From Salegentibacter sp. (GTDB lineage Bacteria; Bacteroidota; Bacteroidia; Flavobacteriales; Flavobacteriaceae), in contig CP051246.1 in assembly GCA_017795085.1 (NCBI GenBank), positions 2,916,514-2,980,513 of the forward strand: a stretch of DNA of 64,000 nucleotides. The letters are read 5' to 3'. The position numbers were made by a program, and so were the translations under genes. Each line of letters opens with the position of its first letter. Positions within the stretch are counted from its first letter, which is position 1. Below the pieces are notes generated by a model. That model was not told where the DNA came from and did no database searches. It saw only the letters and a list, made by a program, of their open reading frames with translations. Below, piece by piece: positions 41,471-50,763 of the stretch.

Positions 41471-42139
41471 CTAAATTAAATTTAGCTCTCTGGATTTTCG
41501 GGTGAGTTCCATCAAATTTTTTACTTCCAGCTTTTTCATCAAATTAAAACGATGGGCTTCGGCGGTGCGTTTACTGATATTCAGGCTTTCGCCAATTTCC
41601 TGATTGTTTTTTCCTTCCAAAATAAGTTTTAGGATTTGCTTTTCCCGCTTTGTTAAAATATCAAGGGCAGGTTCCTTTTTCGTAGCTTGTTGATTGACGG
41701 GTTGCGTCGGATTTCCGTTTACAAAATTATTTACGATAATAGCAGAAATATCGCCGGCAAAGTATTTACCACCATCGGCAATTTTATAAATTGCTTTTAA
41801 GAATTCTTCTTTGCTCGAGCCTTTTAATAAATAGCCATCGGCGCCTGCCTGCACACACTGCACTACGTATTCGGTAGAATCGTGCATAGAAAGCACCAGG
41901 GTTTTTAAAGCAGGAAAATCTTTTTTAACCTTTTTCACCACTTCAATGCCATTTAATTCTGGCATACGTATATCTACGATAAGTAAGTCTGGGATACTTT
42001 TTTCTATAATTTCCAGCGCTTCTTTGCCATTGGCCGCCTCGTTTACCACTTCAAGCTTGTCTTCATTCTCCAGTAAAGCTATAATGCCGTCACGAACCAG
42101 TTCGTGATCATCGGCTAAAAGTATTTTGGTTTTACCCAT
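41471..42139 (-). CDS. NarL/LuxR-type response regulator
   Basis: A 222-residue regulator. Receiver domain (residues 1-125): L-L-A-D-D-H-E-L, D-L-L-I-V-D-I-R-M-P with the phosphorylated Asp, and Y-L-L-K-G-S. The LuxR-type HTH (~155-220) has L-T-K-R-E-K-Q-I-L-K-L-I-L-E-G-K-N-N-Q-E-I-G-E and T-A-E-A-H-R-F-N-L-M-K-K-L. The kinase gene lies directly upstream, 49 bp away. The pair probably activates this block in response to nitrate or nitrite. Confidence 0.92.
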   Translation of the reverse strand: MGKTKILLADDHELVRDGIIALLENEDKLEVVNEAANGKEALEIIEKSIPDLLIVDIRMPELNGIEVVKKVKKDFPALKTLVLSMHDSTEYVVQCVQAGADGYLLKGSSKEEFLKAIYKIADGGKYFAGDISAIIVNNFVNGNPTQPVNQQATKKEPALDILTKREKQILKLILEGKNNQEIGESLNISKRTAEAHRFNLMKKLEVKNLMELTRKSRELNLI

Positions 42140-42188
42140 TTTATTTTGATTTTCTACGTACGAAAATACGCATTTTTAAGTAGAAGTT

Positions 42189-44006
42189 TTAATCTTGTTT
42201 TAACGGAAAGTTTAAAGTTACCCGGGTGCCTTCTGTAGGGGCTGAATTAATAAACAATCGGCCGTTTATAAATTTCACCCGTTCCTTCATAAAGGTAAGT
42301 CCCATCCCGCGACTTCCGTTCTTTTCTTGAGCAATTTTCTCCGGATCAAAACCTTTGCCATTATCTTCAATGCTAATGCTTAAAATTTCCTTGCTATGGC
42401 TTACACTAACAATAATATGGGTAGAACCGGCATATTTTATGGCATTATTTACGGCTTCCTGGGTAATCCGATATAAGTTGATTTCGCTAATATTCCCCAA
42501 ACGTTGTGAAAAACCGGTTTTATTGAATAAAATAATTTCTTTCCCGGTAAGCTTTGAAAGCTCTTCGGTAAGTTTTTGCAATGCCGGAACAATTCCGTGG
42601 TCGGTAAGTTCGGGTGGGGTAAGGTTAAAAGTCGCCGCACGAACTCCCTGAATAATTTTTGTGCTTAATTCCTTTAAACTTTCAATCTTTTCTTCAGCCT
42701 TCTCAGGATACCGGAAATCTACACTTTCCAAATTGTATTTTAGCCCGGTAAGCATCTGGCCAATTCCATCGTGAATATCTTTGGCAATCCGGTTTTGTTC
42801 GTTCTCCTGATTTTCAATAATCTTTTTTGAAATCAGGCTTTGTTGCCGCATTTTCTCTTCGTAGCTTTTACGGGTAAGTTCTTCAATTTTAAGCTGGGCT
42901 TCTTTGTTTTTGGTAATCTCCACCCCTATTATAATAAGTTCAGTTCTTTCTTTTTCAGGTTGAAAAGGAACGATGGAAAGTTCCAGCCAAATATCTTTTT
43001 TATTTTTGGTAGTGGCTTTCACCTCCCCCTGCCAGCCATTTCTTTTATGAGCTGAAATGAGTTTTTCTATATTGAGTTGCTCGTTTTCCTTTGGCGAAAG
43101 GACTTCTGAAAATTTTGTTTCCAGGTTGAATTTTTTAAACTGAAAAAGTTTTGAAAAACGCTCGCCAATATGCAAAATATCACCATTTGGTGTAATACGG
43201 GCGAAAAGCAAAATCTGATCCATAGCCTGGCCAAGAGCTCGCAATTCCTTAACTGATTTCTCACGGGCTTCGCTTATTTCATCAGCATTTCGGGCCATTT
43301 TTACCGCCTGGGATTCAGCGTGAATAAGGTTTTTGATATTATTTTTAACTCCTTTGGCCGCCGGTAAAAAGATGAAGAAAAATTCCAGTAATAAAATGGA
43401 AAGCGTAAAAATGGTTAAAAACAACTCCCAATGCTGAAGTCGCTCTACGCGTTTATGTGCCTCCTCATCATATTGGTTTACCATAGCATCCATAATTTCA
43501 AGAAAAGAGACTTCATTCTCCTTGATTTGGGCTATTTCTGCTGAAAAATCTTCCGAAGGACGCTCCGGATTTTCTTCAATTTTTAAGACTAAAATTTGGG
43601 CGGCTTCCTGAATAGATTTATAATAAGGGCTTATTTCGGTAAACTTCTGTCTAATTTCATCGCTTTGTTCTGAAATAATATTTAAACTATCGCTGCCTTG
43701 CTGTAAAATTTTGTGAGAAGTCGTCCAGCGCTGAAGGCTTTTATCAAGGCTTTGAGCTAACTTTTCCCGCTCGCCCGGATCTTTGGTTTCAAAAAGCAAC
43801 AGGCTTTCTTTGGTAAGTTTCTGACTCAACATTCGCTGACGTCCCGAAATATTAATTAGTTTGGAATCACCCTCCTGTTCTTCCAGGAACTTCCCGATAA
43901 ATAACTGACTTATAAGTACAGAAAGTGCAATAGCCGTAAGGGCCAAAATGTAAAGCCTTCGTAATTTGATGAAGGTGTGTTGGTCTAAGGAGCTTCGGGA
44001 TGCCAT
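42189..44006 (-). CDS. NarX-like sensor histidine kinase (PilJ-type sensor, PAS, HisKA_3)
   Basis: A 605-residue membrane kinase. TM1 at ~18-35 and TM2 at ~200-220 enclose a helical periplasmic PilJ/NIT-like sensor; I-N-I-S-G-R-Q-R-M-L-S-Q-K-L matches the P-box region that binds nitrate in NarX-type proteins. A PAS domain (~260-380) follows, then HisKA_3 with I-A-K-D-I-H-D-G-I-G-Q-M-L (phospho-His), then HATPase (N-A-I-K-Y-A; D-N-G-K-G-F-D-P; G-M-G-L-T-F-M-K-E-R). It pairs with the regulator at 41471-42139. Nitrate or nitrite sensing is inferred from the motif and context. Confidence 0.9.
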   Translation of the reverse strand: MASRSSLDQHTFIKLRRLYILALTAIALSVLISQLFIGKFLEEQEGDSKLINISGRQRMLSQKLTKESLLLFETKDPGEREKLAQSLDKSLQRWTTSHKILQQGSDSLNIISEQSDEIRQKFTEISPYYKSIQEAAQILVLKIEENPERPSEDFSAEIAQIKENEVSFLEIMDAMVNQYDEEAHKRVERLQHWELFLTIFTLSILLLEFFFIFLPAAKGVKNNIKNLIHAESQAVKMARNADEISEAREKSVKELRALGQAMDQILLFARITPNGDILHIGERFSKLFQFKKFNLETKFSEVLSPKENEQLNIEKLISAHKRNGWQGEVKATTKNKKDIWLELSIVPFQPEKERTELIIIGVEITKNKEAQLKIEELTRKSYEEKMRQQSLISKKIIENQENEQNRIAKDIHDGIGQMLTGLKYNLESVDFRYPEKAEEKIESLKELSTKIIQGVRAATFNLTPPELTDHGIVPALQKLTEELSKLTGKEIILFNKTGFSQRLGNISEINLYRITQEAVNNAIKYAGSTHIIVSVSHSKEILSISIEDNGKGFDPEKIAQEKNGSRGMGLTFMKERVKFINGRLFINSAPTEGTRVTLNFPLKQD

Positions 44007-44009
44007 TAT

Positions 44010-44588
44010 TTATTCTAAAGCTTCTTTTATCAGGCTTAGGCTGTGTTCTGAAAGAGGAAGTTTTGAGGCGGCTTGGTGCCCTTCGGGAGACATTTTCGCC
44101 CAGGTCTTTTTAACAATATCCACTACTTTATCATCCTTGTGTTTTGCGGCAAAATCTTCAAAATAATGTTCCAAAAAAACAAGGCAAACCACATCCTCCA
44201 TAATTTGAGATTCTTCATCTTTTTTTATAAGCCTTTTTTGAATTAAAAAAGAAACTCTTTTTCGAAAGTCCTCGTCATAGCCTACTTCTTCCAGAATCCC
44301 ATCGGTGATTTCGGCGTGTGTTTTCTTAAGTCCTTCCCGCCATTTCAAGTAACCCACACGATTCATAGGATAGGTGTGACGAGGCACTTTCCAACGACAA
44401 ATATGTTGTGCTCGAGCCGCAATTTGTAATGCTTCGGAAGCCCGGGGATGAAAATCCAGTAATTTTTCAGTCATTCGCTGTGAGTATAACAACTCCTTTG
44501 GAAATTCTTTTCCGTTTGCTGTTTCCAAATTTGGATCTTTAGCGTTTTTATGGTCTATGCGCTTTACGGCTTCGTTAAATTTATTCAT
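44010..44588 (-). CDS. DUF4202 family protein
   Basis: A 192-residue soluble protein. Conserved motifs of the family are seen: L-Y-S-Q-R-M-T-E-K-L, A-A-R-A-Q-H-I-C-R-W-K-V-P-R, Y-L-K-W-R-E-G-L-K-K-T-H, and V-F-L-E-H-Y-F. The His/Arg/Glu pattern suggests a helical metal-binding enzyme like HD-domain hydrolases, but no reaction is known. It often sits beside nitrate/nitrite genes in Bacteroidota and Proteobacteria (general knowledge). It lies three bases from the kinase start and 11 from nirD, so it is co-transcribed. Confidence 0.85.
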   Translation of the reverse strand: MNKFNEAVKRIDHKNAKDPNLETANGKEFPKELLYSQRMTEKLLDFHPRASEALQIAARAQHICRWKVPRHTYPMNRVGYLKWREGLKKTHAEITDGILEEVGYDEDFRKRVSFLIQKRLIKKDEESQIMEDVVCLVFLEHYFEDFAAKHKDDKVVDIVKKTWAKMSPEGHQAASKLPLSEHSLSLIKEALE

Positions 44589-44599
44589 GTATAATTGAC

Positions 44600-44977
44600 T
44601 TAATCTGTAAAACCAATATAGACATTTTCTGATTGAATCTTTACCGGATAAACCGCAATTTTATAATCTTCGCCATTTAAATTATTTCCGTCTTCCAGGG
44701 AAAAGGTTTTTTTATGTAAGGGGCAGGCTATTTTTGGAATCCCTTCTTTATCGCCGGTCATCCCGCGGGATAAGACCATTTCCAGTTTATGCGGGCAAAG
44801 GTTTTGGCAGGCATACCATTTTGAATCACGGGCAAAATTAAACACGGCAATTTGTTTGGTTTTATATTTTATACAAGCTCCCCCGTTTTTTGGAAAATCA
44901 GTAGTATTGCCTACTTTCACCCAGTTTAAGACTTCGGGTGCTGCTACGCTTTGGTATTGAGCTAATAGTTCTTGCAT
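44600..44977 (-). CDS. nirD: Nitrite reductase small subunit NirD
   Basis: A 125-residue Rieske-like protein, partner of NirB. It contains C-Q-N-L-C-P-H-K-L-E and C-P-L-H-K-K-T-F, so two Cys-x-His-like pairs are partly kept (P-H and C-P-L-H). In many NirD proteins the Rieske cluster is absent or altered. Length and motifs fit the family. It is encoded 40 bp downstream of nirB. Confidence 0.9.
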   Translation of the reverse strand: MQELLAQYQSVAAPEVLNWVKVGNTTDFPKNGGACIKYKTKQIAVFNFARDSKWYACQNLCPHKLEMVLSRGMTGDKEGIPKIACPLHKKTFSLEDGNNLNGEDYKIAVYPVKIQSENVYIGFTD

Positions 44978-45017
44978 TGTTTTTAGATTTAAAAATTAAG
45001 GTTGATCGGACTGAAAT

Positions 45018-47528
45018 TTAACTCCAGGCTTTCGGCATTTTTTGATCGCGAAGAGATACAAAACTGATATTGTCATCACCTTCATCTGAATTCACAAAAT
45101 GTTTAAAACGTTTCATCATTTCAGGATCTTCAATAGCCTGTTTCCACTCGCATTCATAATTATTTACAAGTCCGTGCATTTCTTTTTCCAGCTCCTCTGC
45201 AATTCCTAACGAATCTTCAATTACCACTTTTTTAAGATGTTCTATACCGCCGTCTAGTTTTTCAAGCCAGGGTGCGGTTCGCATTAGCGGTGCGGCGGTA
45301 CGGATGTAATACATCAAAAAGCGGTCGAGGTATTTTATACAGGTTTCATCATCCAAACCTTCAGCAAGTAAAATGGCGTGTTTTGGCGTGGCGCCTCCAT
45401 TTCCGCATACATATAAATTCCAACCCGATTCTACGGCAATTATCCCAAAATCCTTTCCGCGGGCTTCAGCACATTCGCGAATACAACCTGAAACTCCGCC
45501 TTTTAATTTATGAGGCGAACGTAAGCCACGGTAACGTTCTTCAATCTGGATCGCAAAACTTACACTTTCATGCATTCCATAACGGCACCAGGTAGAGCCC
45601 ACGCAGCTTTTAACAGTTCGTAGAGATTTTCCGTAGGCGTGACCACTTTCAAATCCGGCATCGATTAATTCTTTCCAGATTTCAGGAAGTTGATGCAATT
45701 CTGCGCCAAACATATCAATACGCTGCCCGCCGGTGATTTTGGTGTAAAGGTCAAATTTTTTGGCAACAGCCCCCAGGGTTATTAATTTATCAGGAGTAAT
45801 CTCTCCACCCGGTACCCGTGGTACTATTGAATAGGTTCCGTTTCTTTGAATATTGGCCAAAAATTTATCATTACTATCCTGAATAGTCACCTGTTTATTG
45901 GCGGTTTCCATGGTAATACTCGCAAAAATCGAAGCTAAAACAGGCTTACATTTTTCACATCCGTGACCTTTTCCAAAGAGGTTAAGCGCTTCATCAAAAT
46001 CTTTGATTTTATTAAGTTTTACCAAATCGTAAAGTTCCTGACGGTTAAAATCGAAATGTTCGCAAATCACTTCCTTTACTTCTTTCCCGAGAGATTTCAT
46101 CGTTTCATTAAAGAGATCGGTAACCATAGGCTTACATCCTCCACAACCGGTAGACGCTTTGGTTTTTGCCACCACATCGTCTATTGAACAGCATTCCCCG
46201 CTTTCCAAGGGATTGCAGATATCCCCTTTGGAAACCGCTTCACAGGAACAAATTTGTGCGGTTTCCGGTAAATCGGTTACCGAGCCAAGATTGGAACTTT
46301 CTCCGCCGCGGCTGCCTAAAATAAGATCTTCAGGATTTTCCGGCAATTTCATTGCGTTGATATACACCTGAAATAAATTTTGATAATCCGAAGCATCACC
46401 CACCAAAATTCCACCGAGCAATTTCTTGCCGTCTCGCGTTACATTAATGCGTTTATAAATACCTCTTTGCTTATTTTCATAAGTGATTGCTGAAACCTCT
46501 TCATTTTCGATAAACGGATCGCCGAAACTAGCTACATCAGTACCAATAAGTTTTAGTTGGGTAGACATATCTATATGTTCGGCCATAGTTTTATCACCAC
46601 CGGTAATTTGGGAAACAGCTACATCGGCCATATTATATCCCGGGGCCACCAAACCATAAATCGCATTGTTATAAAGCGCAGCCTCCCCAATAGCATAAAC
46701 ATCTTTTACCGAGGTTTGCATTTTATTATTTACATAAATTCCACCGCGTCCTCCGGTTTGTAAACCACCGGATTTTGCCAGTTCATCCCTTGGGCGAATT
46801 CCTGCGGAAATTATAAGCATATCGGTTTCGTGCTTGGTTCCGTCTGAAAATCGAAGGGTTTCAATTTCTTCTTCCCCGCTTATTTCTGATGTGGCTTTAT
46901 CGGTAAGGATTTTTATTCCTAAACTTTCAATTTTTCGAATAAGGGTATTACTTCCTCCAGCATCTAATTGCCGGGGCATTAATCGTGGAGCAAATTCTAC
47001 CACACTGGTTTTCAAGCCGAGTTCTTTGGCCGCATTGGCTGCTTCTAAGCCTAAAAGCCCGCCCCCAAGTACCGTAGCTGTTGATTTACCTTTTTTCTGA
47101 AGTCTTTCAGCATAGGTTTTTATAGCATCCAAATCTTCAGTAGTACGATATACAAAAACTCCGGTTTTTTCCGAACCTTTAATAGGAGGTACAAATGCCG
47201 AAGAACCTGTGGCAAGTACCAAATAATCGTAACTGAATTTCTCATTTTTATAAGTAATTACTTCTTTTTCTTTGGTATGAATTGCAGAAATAAGAGAAGA
47301 AGTACGTAGTTCAATTCCATTTTCTTCATACCAACTTCTGGGGGCGAGAAGTAGCTCGTCTTTTCCTTTTTCTGAAAAGTATTCACTAAGATGAACCCGA
47401 TCGTAAGCCGGGCTTGGTTCTTCACCAAAAACCTGAATCTGATAGTTTTCCTTTTCAGGGTTTGCCAATAATTTTTCACAAAATTTATACCCCACCATTC
47501 CGTTTCCTACAACAATTATTTTCTTCAT
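45018..47528 (-). CDS. nirB: NAD(P)H-dependent nitrite reductase large subunit NirB
   Basis: An 836-residue cytoplasmic siroheme enzyme that reduces nitrite to ammonium. Residues 1-~320: FAD/NAD-binding (V-V-G-N-G-M-V-G-Y, V-L-G-G-G-L-L-G-L-E). Residues ~410-530: two BFD-like [2Fe-2S] domains (I-C-S-C-E-A-V, G-C-G-G-C-K; G-C-E-K-C-K). Residues ~540-810: half domain and 4Fe-4S/siroheme module, with ligands in C-V-G-S-T-W-C and G-C-I-R-E-C-A-E-A-R-G. Start at 47528 (M-K-K-I-I-V-V-G) is preferred because the nucleotide-binding fold begins at once; an in-frame ATG is at 47549. It is the first gene of the block. Confidence 0.96.
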   Translation of the reverse strand: MKKIIVVGNGMVGYKFCEKLLANPEKENYQIQVFGEEPSPAYDRVHLSEYFSEKGKDELLLAPRSWYEENGIELRTSSLISAIHTKEKEVITYKNEKFSYDYLVLATGSSAFVPPIKGSEKTGVFVYRTTEDLDAIKTYAERLQKKGKSTATVLGGGLLGLEAANAAKELGLKTSVVEFAPRLMPRQLDAGGSNTLIRKIESLGIKILTDKATSEISGEEEIETLRFSDGTKHETDMLIISAGIRPRDELAKSGGLQTGGRGGIYVNNKMQTSVKDVYAIGEAALYNNAIYGLVAPGYNMADVAVSQITGGDKTMAEHIDMSTQLKLIGTDVASFGDPFIENEEVSAITYENKQRGIYKRINVTRDGKKLLGGILVGDASDYQNLFQVYINAMKLPENPEDLILGSRGGESSNLGSVTDLPETAQICSCEAVSKGDICNPLESGECCSIDDVVAKTKASTGCGGCKPMVTDLFNETMKSLGKEVKEVICEHFDFNRQELYDLVKLNKIKDFDEALNLFGKGHGCEKCKPVLASIFASITMETANKQVTIQDSNDKFLANIQRNGTYSIVPRVPGGEITPDKLITLGAVAKKFDLYTKITGGQRIDMFGAELHQLPEIWKELIDAGFESGHAYGKSLRTVKSCVGSTWCRYGMHESVSFAIQIEERYRGLRSPHKLKGGVSGCIRECAEARGKDFGIIAVESGWNLYVCGNGGATPKHAILLAEGLDDETCIKYLDRFLMYYIRTAAPLMRTAPWLEKLDGGIEHLKKVVIEDSLGIAEELEKEMHGLVNNYECEWKQAIEDPEMMKRFKHFVNSDEGDDNISFVSLRDQKMPKAWS

Positions 47529-47580
47529 ACCTACGTAATTTTGATTCAAATTTAAATAAAATTACGTAATAATACGTACT
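47529..47580 (-). promoter_or_regulatory. Upstream region of nirB with repeated ACGTAAT/ATTACGT motifs
   Basis: The stretch holds TACGTAATTTT (about 47532-47542), ATTACGTAAT (47561-47570) and TACGTA (47573-47578). The first two form an inverted pair spaced about 20 bp. TACGTA also occurs upstream of the regulator (42155-42160) and narK. Candidate sites for the NarL-like regulator; they differ from the E. coli NarL heptamer. Confidence 0.45.
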
Positions 47581-47923
47581 AAATAATAATTTCTTAGTAG
47601 AAAAACGGAATTATTAATTTTGACAATACAAAATTTAAGAGATGTGATTTTTAGGCCCTTAATTTTAAAAAAGAGTAAAAGCCCCCTAAGCCCAAAGAGA
47701 ACTTATGAAAACTTGCAGGGCATTTACCCTGCGAGTTTTCGGATTTTTTCTCCCTGTGGCAAGACCACAAATATTTAGTAAGTTATGCTTAAGGAATATG
47801 TAGCTAACTGTTTTTAACTATTTTAAAATCTGCTAAAAACCTCCTTTTTTTCACTTTAACCGGAACTACTAAGTTTTGTCCATTAATTGATTTAGCGTCT
47901 TTTAAACTGAAATAATTTCTTAA
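47581..47923. other. Intergenic region between the nitrate block and the metal island
   Basis: A divergent intergenic region of about 340 bases. It contains copy 2 of a dispersed repeat (47681-47781). The remainder is AT-rich with no gene seen and no clear Fur or Zur box. Confidence 0.5.
47681..47781. repeat. Dispersed intergenic repeat, copy 2
   Basis: Related to 15041-15154. It contains two hairpins: GCAGGG-CATTTA-CCCTGC (47715-47732) and TGTGG-CAAGA-CCACA (about 47754-47769), joined by GAGTTTTCGGATTTTTTCT. Same orientation as copy 1. Confidence 0.75.
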
Positions 47924-48322
47924 TTGAGTTCAATCCCAAAAAATAATAACAGAAAACTCTGGTTTATAAAAGAAGGATTTTTAAATTTGCCAACTGTGAA
48001 AAATTTAAAAGAACATATCAGTGCTGTTTTAAGTATTATTATACTTATTGCATGTTTGTTTCCGGCCTTACACGCTCTTTCACACGAAGACTCTGTTGTT
48101 GATGAAGGCATCACCTCAATTCATATTTCAGATATGGATACAGAAACTAATTGTGACTTGTGTTCTTTTAATTTAACCACTTCAGATTCTCCTGAATTTT
48201 ATTCATTTACTTTACATACCCCTTTAAAAGAAGCTGTTTATATTATCGCTTTGGAAGATAAAGCAAATCAGCTTCCCCTTCAATTGTTTCAGCTTCGGGC
48301 TCCCCCGGCTGTGATTGGTTAA
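47924..48322 (+). CDS. Small secreted/membrane protein with C-D-L-C and C-terminal A-P-P motif
   Basis: A 132-residue protein as drawn from a TTG; a GTG at 47996 (giving M-K-N-L-K-E-H-I-S-A-V-L-S) is at least as likely and follows a TAAATTTG -7-like box at 47982-47989. A hydrophobic signal or anchor spans S-A-V-L-S-I-I-I-L-I-A-C-L-F-P. The mature part has H-A-L-S-H-E-D, a C-D-L-C pair and the ending F-Q-L-R-A-P-P-A-V-I-G. Short proteins of this type precede TonB receptors in Bacteroidota. Role probably linked to metal handling; not a named family to my knowledge. 68 bp upstream of the receptor. Confidence 0.7.
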   Translation: MSSIPKNNNRKLWFIKEGFLNLPTVKNLKEHISAVLSIIILIACLFPALHALSHEDSVVDEGITSIHISDMDTETNCDLCSFNLTTSDSPEFYSFTLHTPLKEAVYIIALEDKANQLPLQLFQLRAPPAVIG

Positions 48323-48390
48323 TTCATTTATTTCAGGAAAGATACTATTTCCTGAAACATATTTTTTCCATTAATCACAGTATTTTCTCT

Positions 48391-50763
48391 ATGAAACAAT
48401 TCAGTATTGTTTTATTGCTTTTATTAATTCCGATAATTGCCCTATCCCAGGAGTTCAAGCTTCAAGGAACCGTAACCGATATGCAAAATGTACCGCTGGA
48501 AGGCGCTCATCTTCATATTGATAATAAGTTTGTCTTAACAAAAAACGGTGGGACTTATCAAATTAATTTAAAGAAAGGGGAACACCGTATCAGGGTTTCA
48601 TATATTGGTTTTAAGGTTATTGATACGATTATTTCGCTTTCGGAAGATGCTGTGGTTAATTTTCCCATGAAAGAAACTACTTCAGCCCTAAGTGAAGTCT
48701 TAATTAGCGGGGTAGTTCGTAGAAAAACTTCAAAAAATATTGAAAAAGTAGATCAAGCCTACCTTCAGGAGCAATATGCCGGTTCCCTGGCCAAAAGTCT
48801 GGAAAAACTCCCGGGCGTAAATTCAGTAGAAATCGGTAGCGGGGCATCTAAGCCAATAATTCGCGGGCTTGGATTTAACCGAATTGCGGTGAGTGAAAAC
48901 GGTATAAAGCAAGAAGGCCAGCAATGGGGGGCAGACCATGGTTTGGAAATAGATGCCCTTTCTGTAGAAAATATTGAAATTGTAAAAGGTGTAGGAGCCA
49001 TTGAAAATGGAAGTGACGCCATGGGCGGTGTAATACGAATTACAAACGACCGGGTCCCACAAGATGGGTTTTCCGGAAATTTTGTAAGCTTGGCAAAATC
49101 GGTTAATCAAAGTCTAACCGCCTCTGCAAACCTGGCTTATAAAAAAAACAAGTTTTTCTATAAAATCAAAGCTACGGGCAGTGAATTTGGCGATTATAAT
49201 TTACCTACAGATAATATTGTTTACCTCTCTCAAAATATTCCGATCTATAATGAGCGCCTAAAAAATACGGCCGGAAAGGAAAACGATATTATGGCCCAAA
49301 TCGGTTATTTAAATGATCAGTATAAAGGGAGCCTTACTTTTAGTAATGTTTATTTTAAATCGGGATTTTTTCCGGGTGCCCACGGTATTCCTTCTAACAG
49401 ACGGGTGCAGGATGACGGGGACCGAAGGAATATAGACTATCCCTTCCAACGGGTAAACCATCTTAAAATCATCAATAAAAACGAATGGTTTTTTCAGGAT
49501 TCAAATTTAGAAGTTACTTTAGGGTATCAAAACAACAACCGCCAGGAATGGAGCCGTTTTCACACGCATTACAGCGGGCAGGAACCTCCTGAAGTAAACC
49601 CCGACCTTGAGCTTCAGTTTAACCTACACACCTTTGATGGGCAGATAAAATTCAGTAAAGAATTTTCTGAAAAACACCATAGCAGTATTGGCCTTCAAAC
49701 CCAAATTCAGGATAATACCATTAACGGATTCAATTTTTTGCTTCCGCAATACAAAAGAAACAATTATTCTCTCTATGCTACTCATACTTATAAAGCCTCA
49801 AATAAAATAAGCCTAAATTTAGGGACACGACTTGATATTAGTAAAATAAGCCTTGATTATTTTTATGATGAATACCTCTATGATTATTTAATTGAACAGG
49901 AGAAAAATAATGAAATAGCACAGGATTACGCCACCCGAAGTCCGGCTGTTGACCGTGATTTTACGAATTTCAACATAATGGGAGGCCTGCTTTATAAAGT
50001 TGATAGTAATTGGGATTTCTCATTTAATACCGGCACAAGTTTTCGCCTGCCTACCGCTATAGAACTGGGTGCAAACGGAATTCACCACGGTTCTTTTAGG
50101 CACGAACGCGGAGATCCCGGCCTGGAAGCTGAAAAAGGTTTTGTGCTAGATGCCCAGGCTAATTTTAAGAAAAATACCTGGAAGGCTTCAGTAAGTCCTT
50201 ACCTTTATTACTTTAATAACTACATTTTTTTAAATCCAAGCGGTGAATTTTCTGTACTCCCGCATGCCGGTCAAATTTATAAGTTTACGCAAAGTGAAGC
50301 TTTTATCACCGGAGTGGAATTTGATCTACATAAAACTTTTTTAGAAAAGATTCGTACTCAATTTACCCTGGAATATTTATATAACCGGCAAATTACCGGA
50401 AATAGTAAAAGAAACTACCCCTTGCCTTTTACGCCTCCGGTAAACGGTTTTACGGAAGTTGGTTATTCATTTTTAGAAAATTCCTCAGTTTTTTCTGATA
50501 CAGAAATCTTTTTAAATGCCGCTATAGCTTTAGACCAAAACCGGATTGCACAAAATGAAAAAACCACTCCGGGATATGAAATTTTTGGAGGGGGGCTTAA
50601 ATCAACCCTAACAATTGGAGACTTTGAAGCAGACCTCAACCTGCAGGCTACCAATATTTTTAACAAGCGGTATTATAACCACACCAATTTTTACCGGGCT
50701 CTTGAAATTCCCGAAATGGGGAGGAATATTCAGTTAATGATTCGAATTCCTTTTAATAGATAA
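48391..50763 (+). CDS. TonB-dependent receptor, ZnuD-like
   Basis: A 790-residue outer-membrane receptor. Signal peptide 1-19; carboxypeptidase-like regulatory domain ~22-105 (G-T-V-T-D-M-Q-N-V-P-L-E-G-A); plug ~110-230 with S-G-A-S-K-P-I-I-R-G-L-G-F-N-R-I-A-V and G-A-D-H-G-L-E-I-D-A; then the barrel, ending R-N-I-Q-L-M-I-R-I-P-F. The plug motifs match ZnuD-type zinc receptors. Loops carry His clusters (R-F-H-T-H-Y; N-G-I-H-H-G-S-F-R-H-E-R-G-D). Zinc, or a metal complex, is the likely substrate. The last base of its stop is the first base of the next gene's start codon region (TAATG), so they are coupled. Confidence 0.9.
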   Translation: MKQFSIVLLLLLIPIIALSQEFKLQGTVTDMQNVPLEGAHLHIDNKFVLTKNGGTYQINLKKGEHRIRVSYIGFKVIDTIISLSEDAVVNFPMKETTSALSEVLISGVVRRKTSKNIEKVDQAYLQEQYAGSLAKSLEKLPGVNSVEIGSGASKPIIRGLGFNRIAVSENGIKQEGQQWGADHGLEIDALSVENIEIVKGVGAIENGSDAMGGVIRITNDRVPQDGFSGNFVSLAKSVNQSLTASANLAYKKNKFFYKIKATGSEFGDYNLPTDNIVYLSQNIPIYNERLKNTAGKENDIMAQIGYLNDQYKGSLTFSNVYFKSGFFPGAHGIPSNRRVQDDGDRRNIDYPFQRVNHLKIINKNEWFFQDSNLEVTLGYQNNNRQEWSRFHTHYSGQEPPEVNPDLELQFNLHTFDGQIKFSKEFSEKHHSSIGLQTQIQDNTINGFNFLLPQYKRNNYSLYATHTYKASNKISLNLGTRLDISKISLDYFYDEYLYDYLIEQEKNNEIAQDYATRSPAVDRDFTNFNIMGGLLYKVDSNWDFSFNTGTSFRLPTAIELGANGIHHGSFRHERGDPGLEAEKGFVLDAQANFKKNTWKASVSPYLYYFNNYIFLNPSGEFSVLPHAGQIYKFTQSEAFITGVEFDLHKTFLEKIRTQFTLEYLYNRQITGNSKRNYPLPFTPPVNGFTEVGYSFLENSSVFSDTEIFLNAAIALDQNRIAQNEKTTPGYEIFGGGLKSTLTIGDFEADLNLQATNIFNKRYYNHTNFYRALEIPEMGRNIQLMIRIPFNR

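Noticed and set aside
42133..42139. TACCCAT as a NarL site
   Set aside because: It coincides with the start codon of the regulator gene, so it is most likely coding coincidence.
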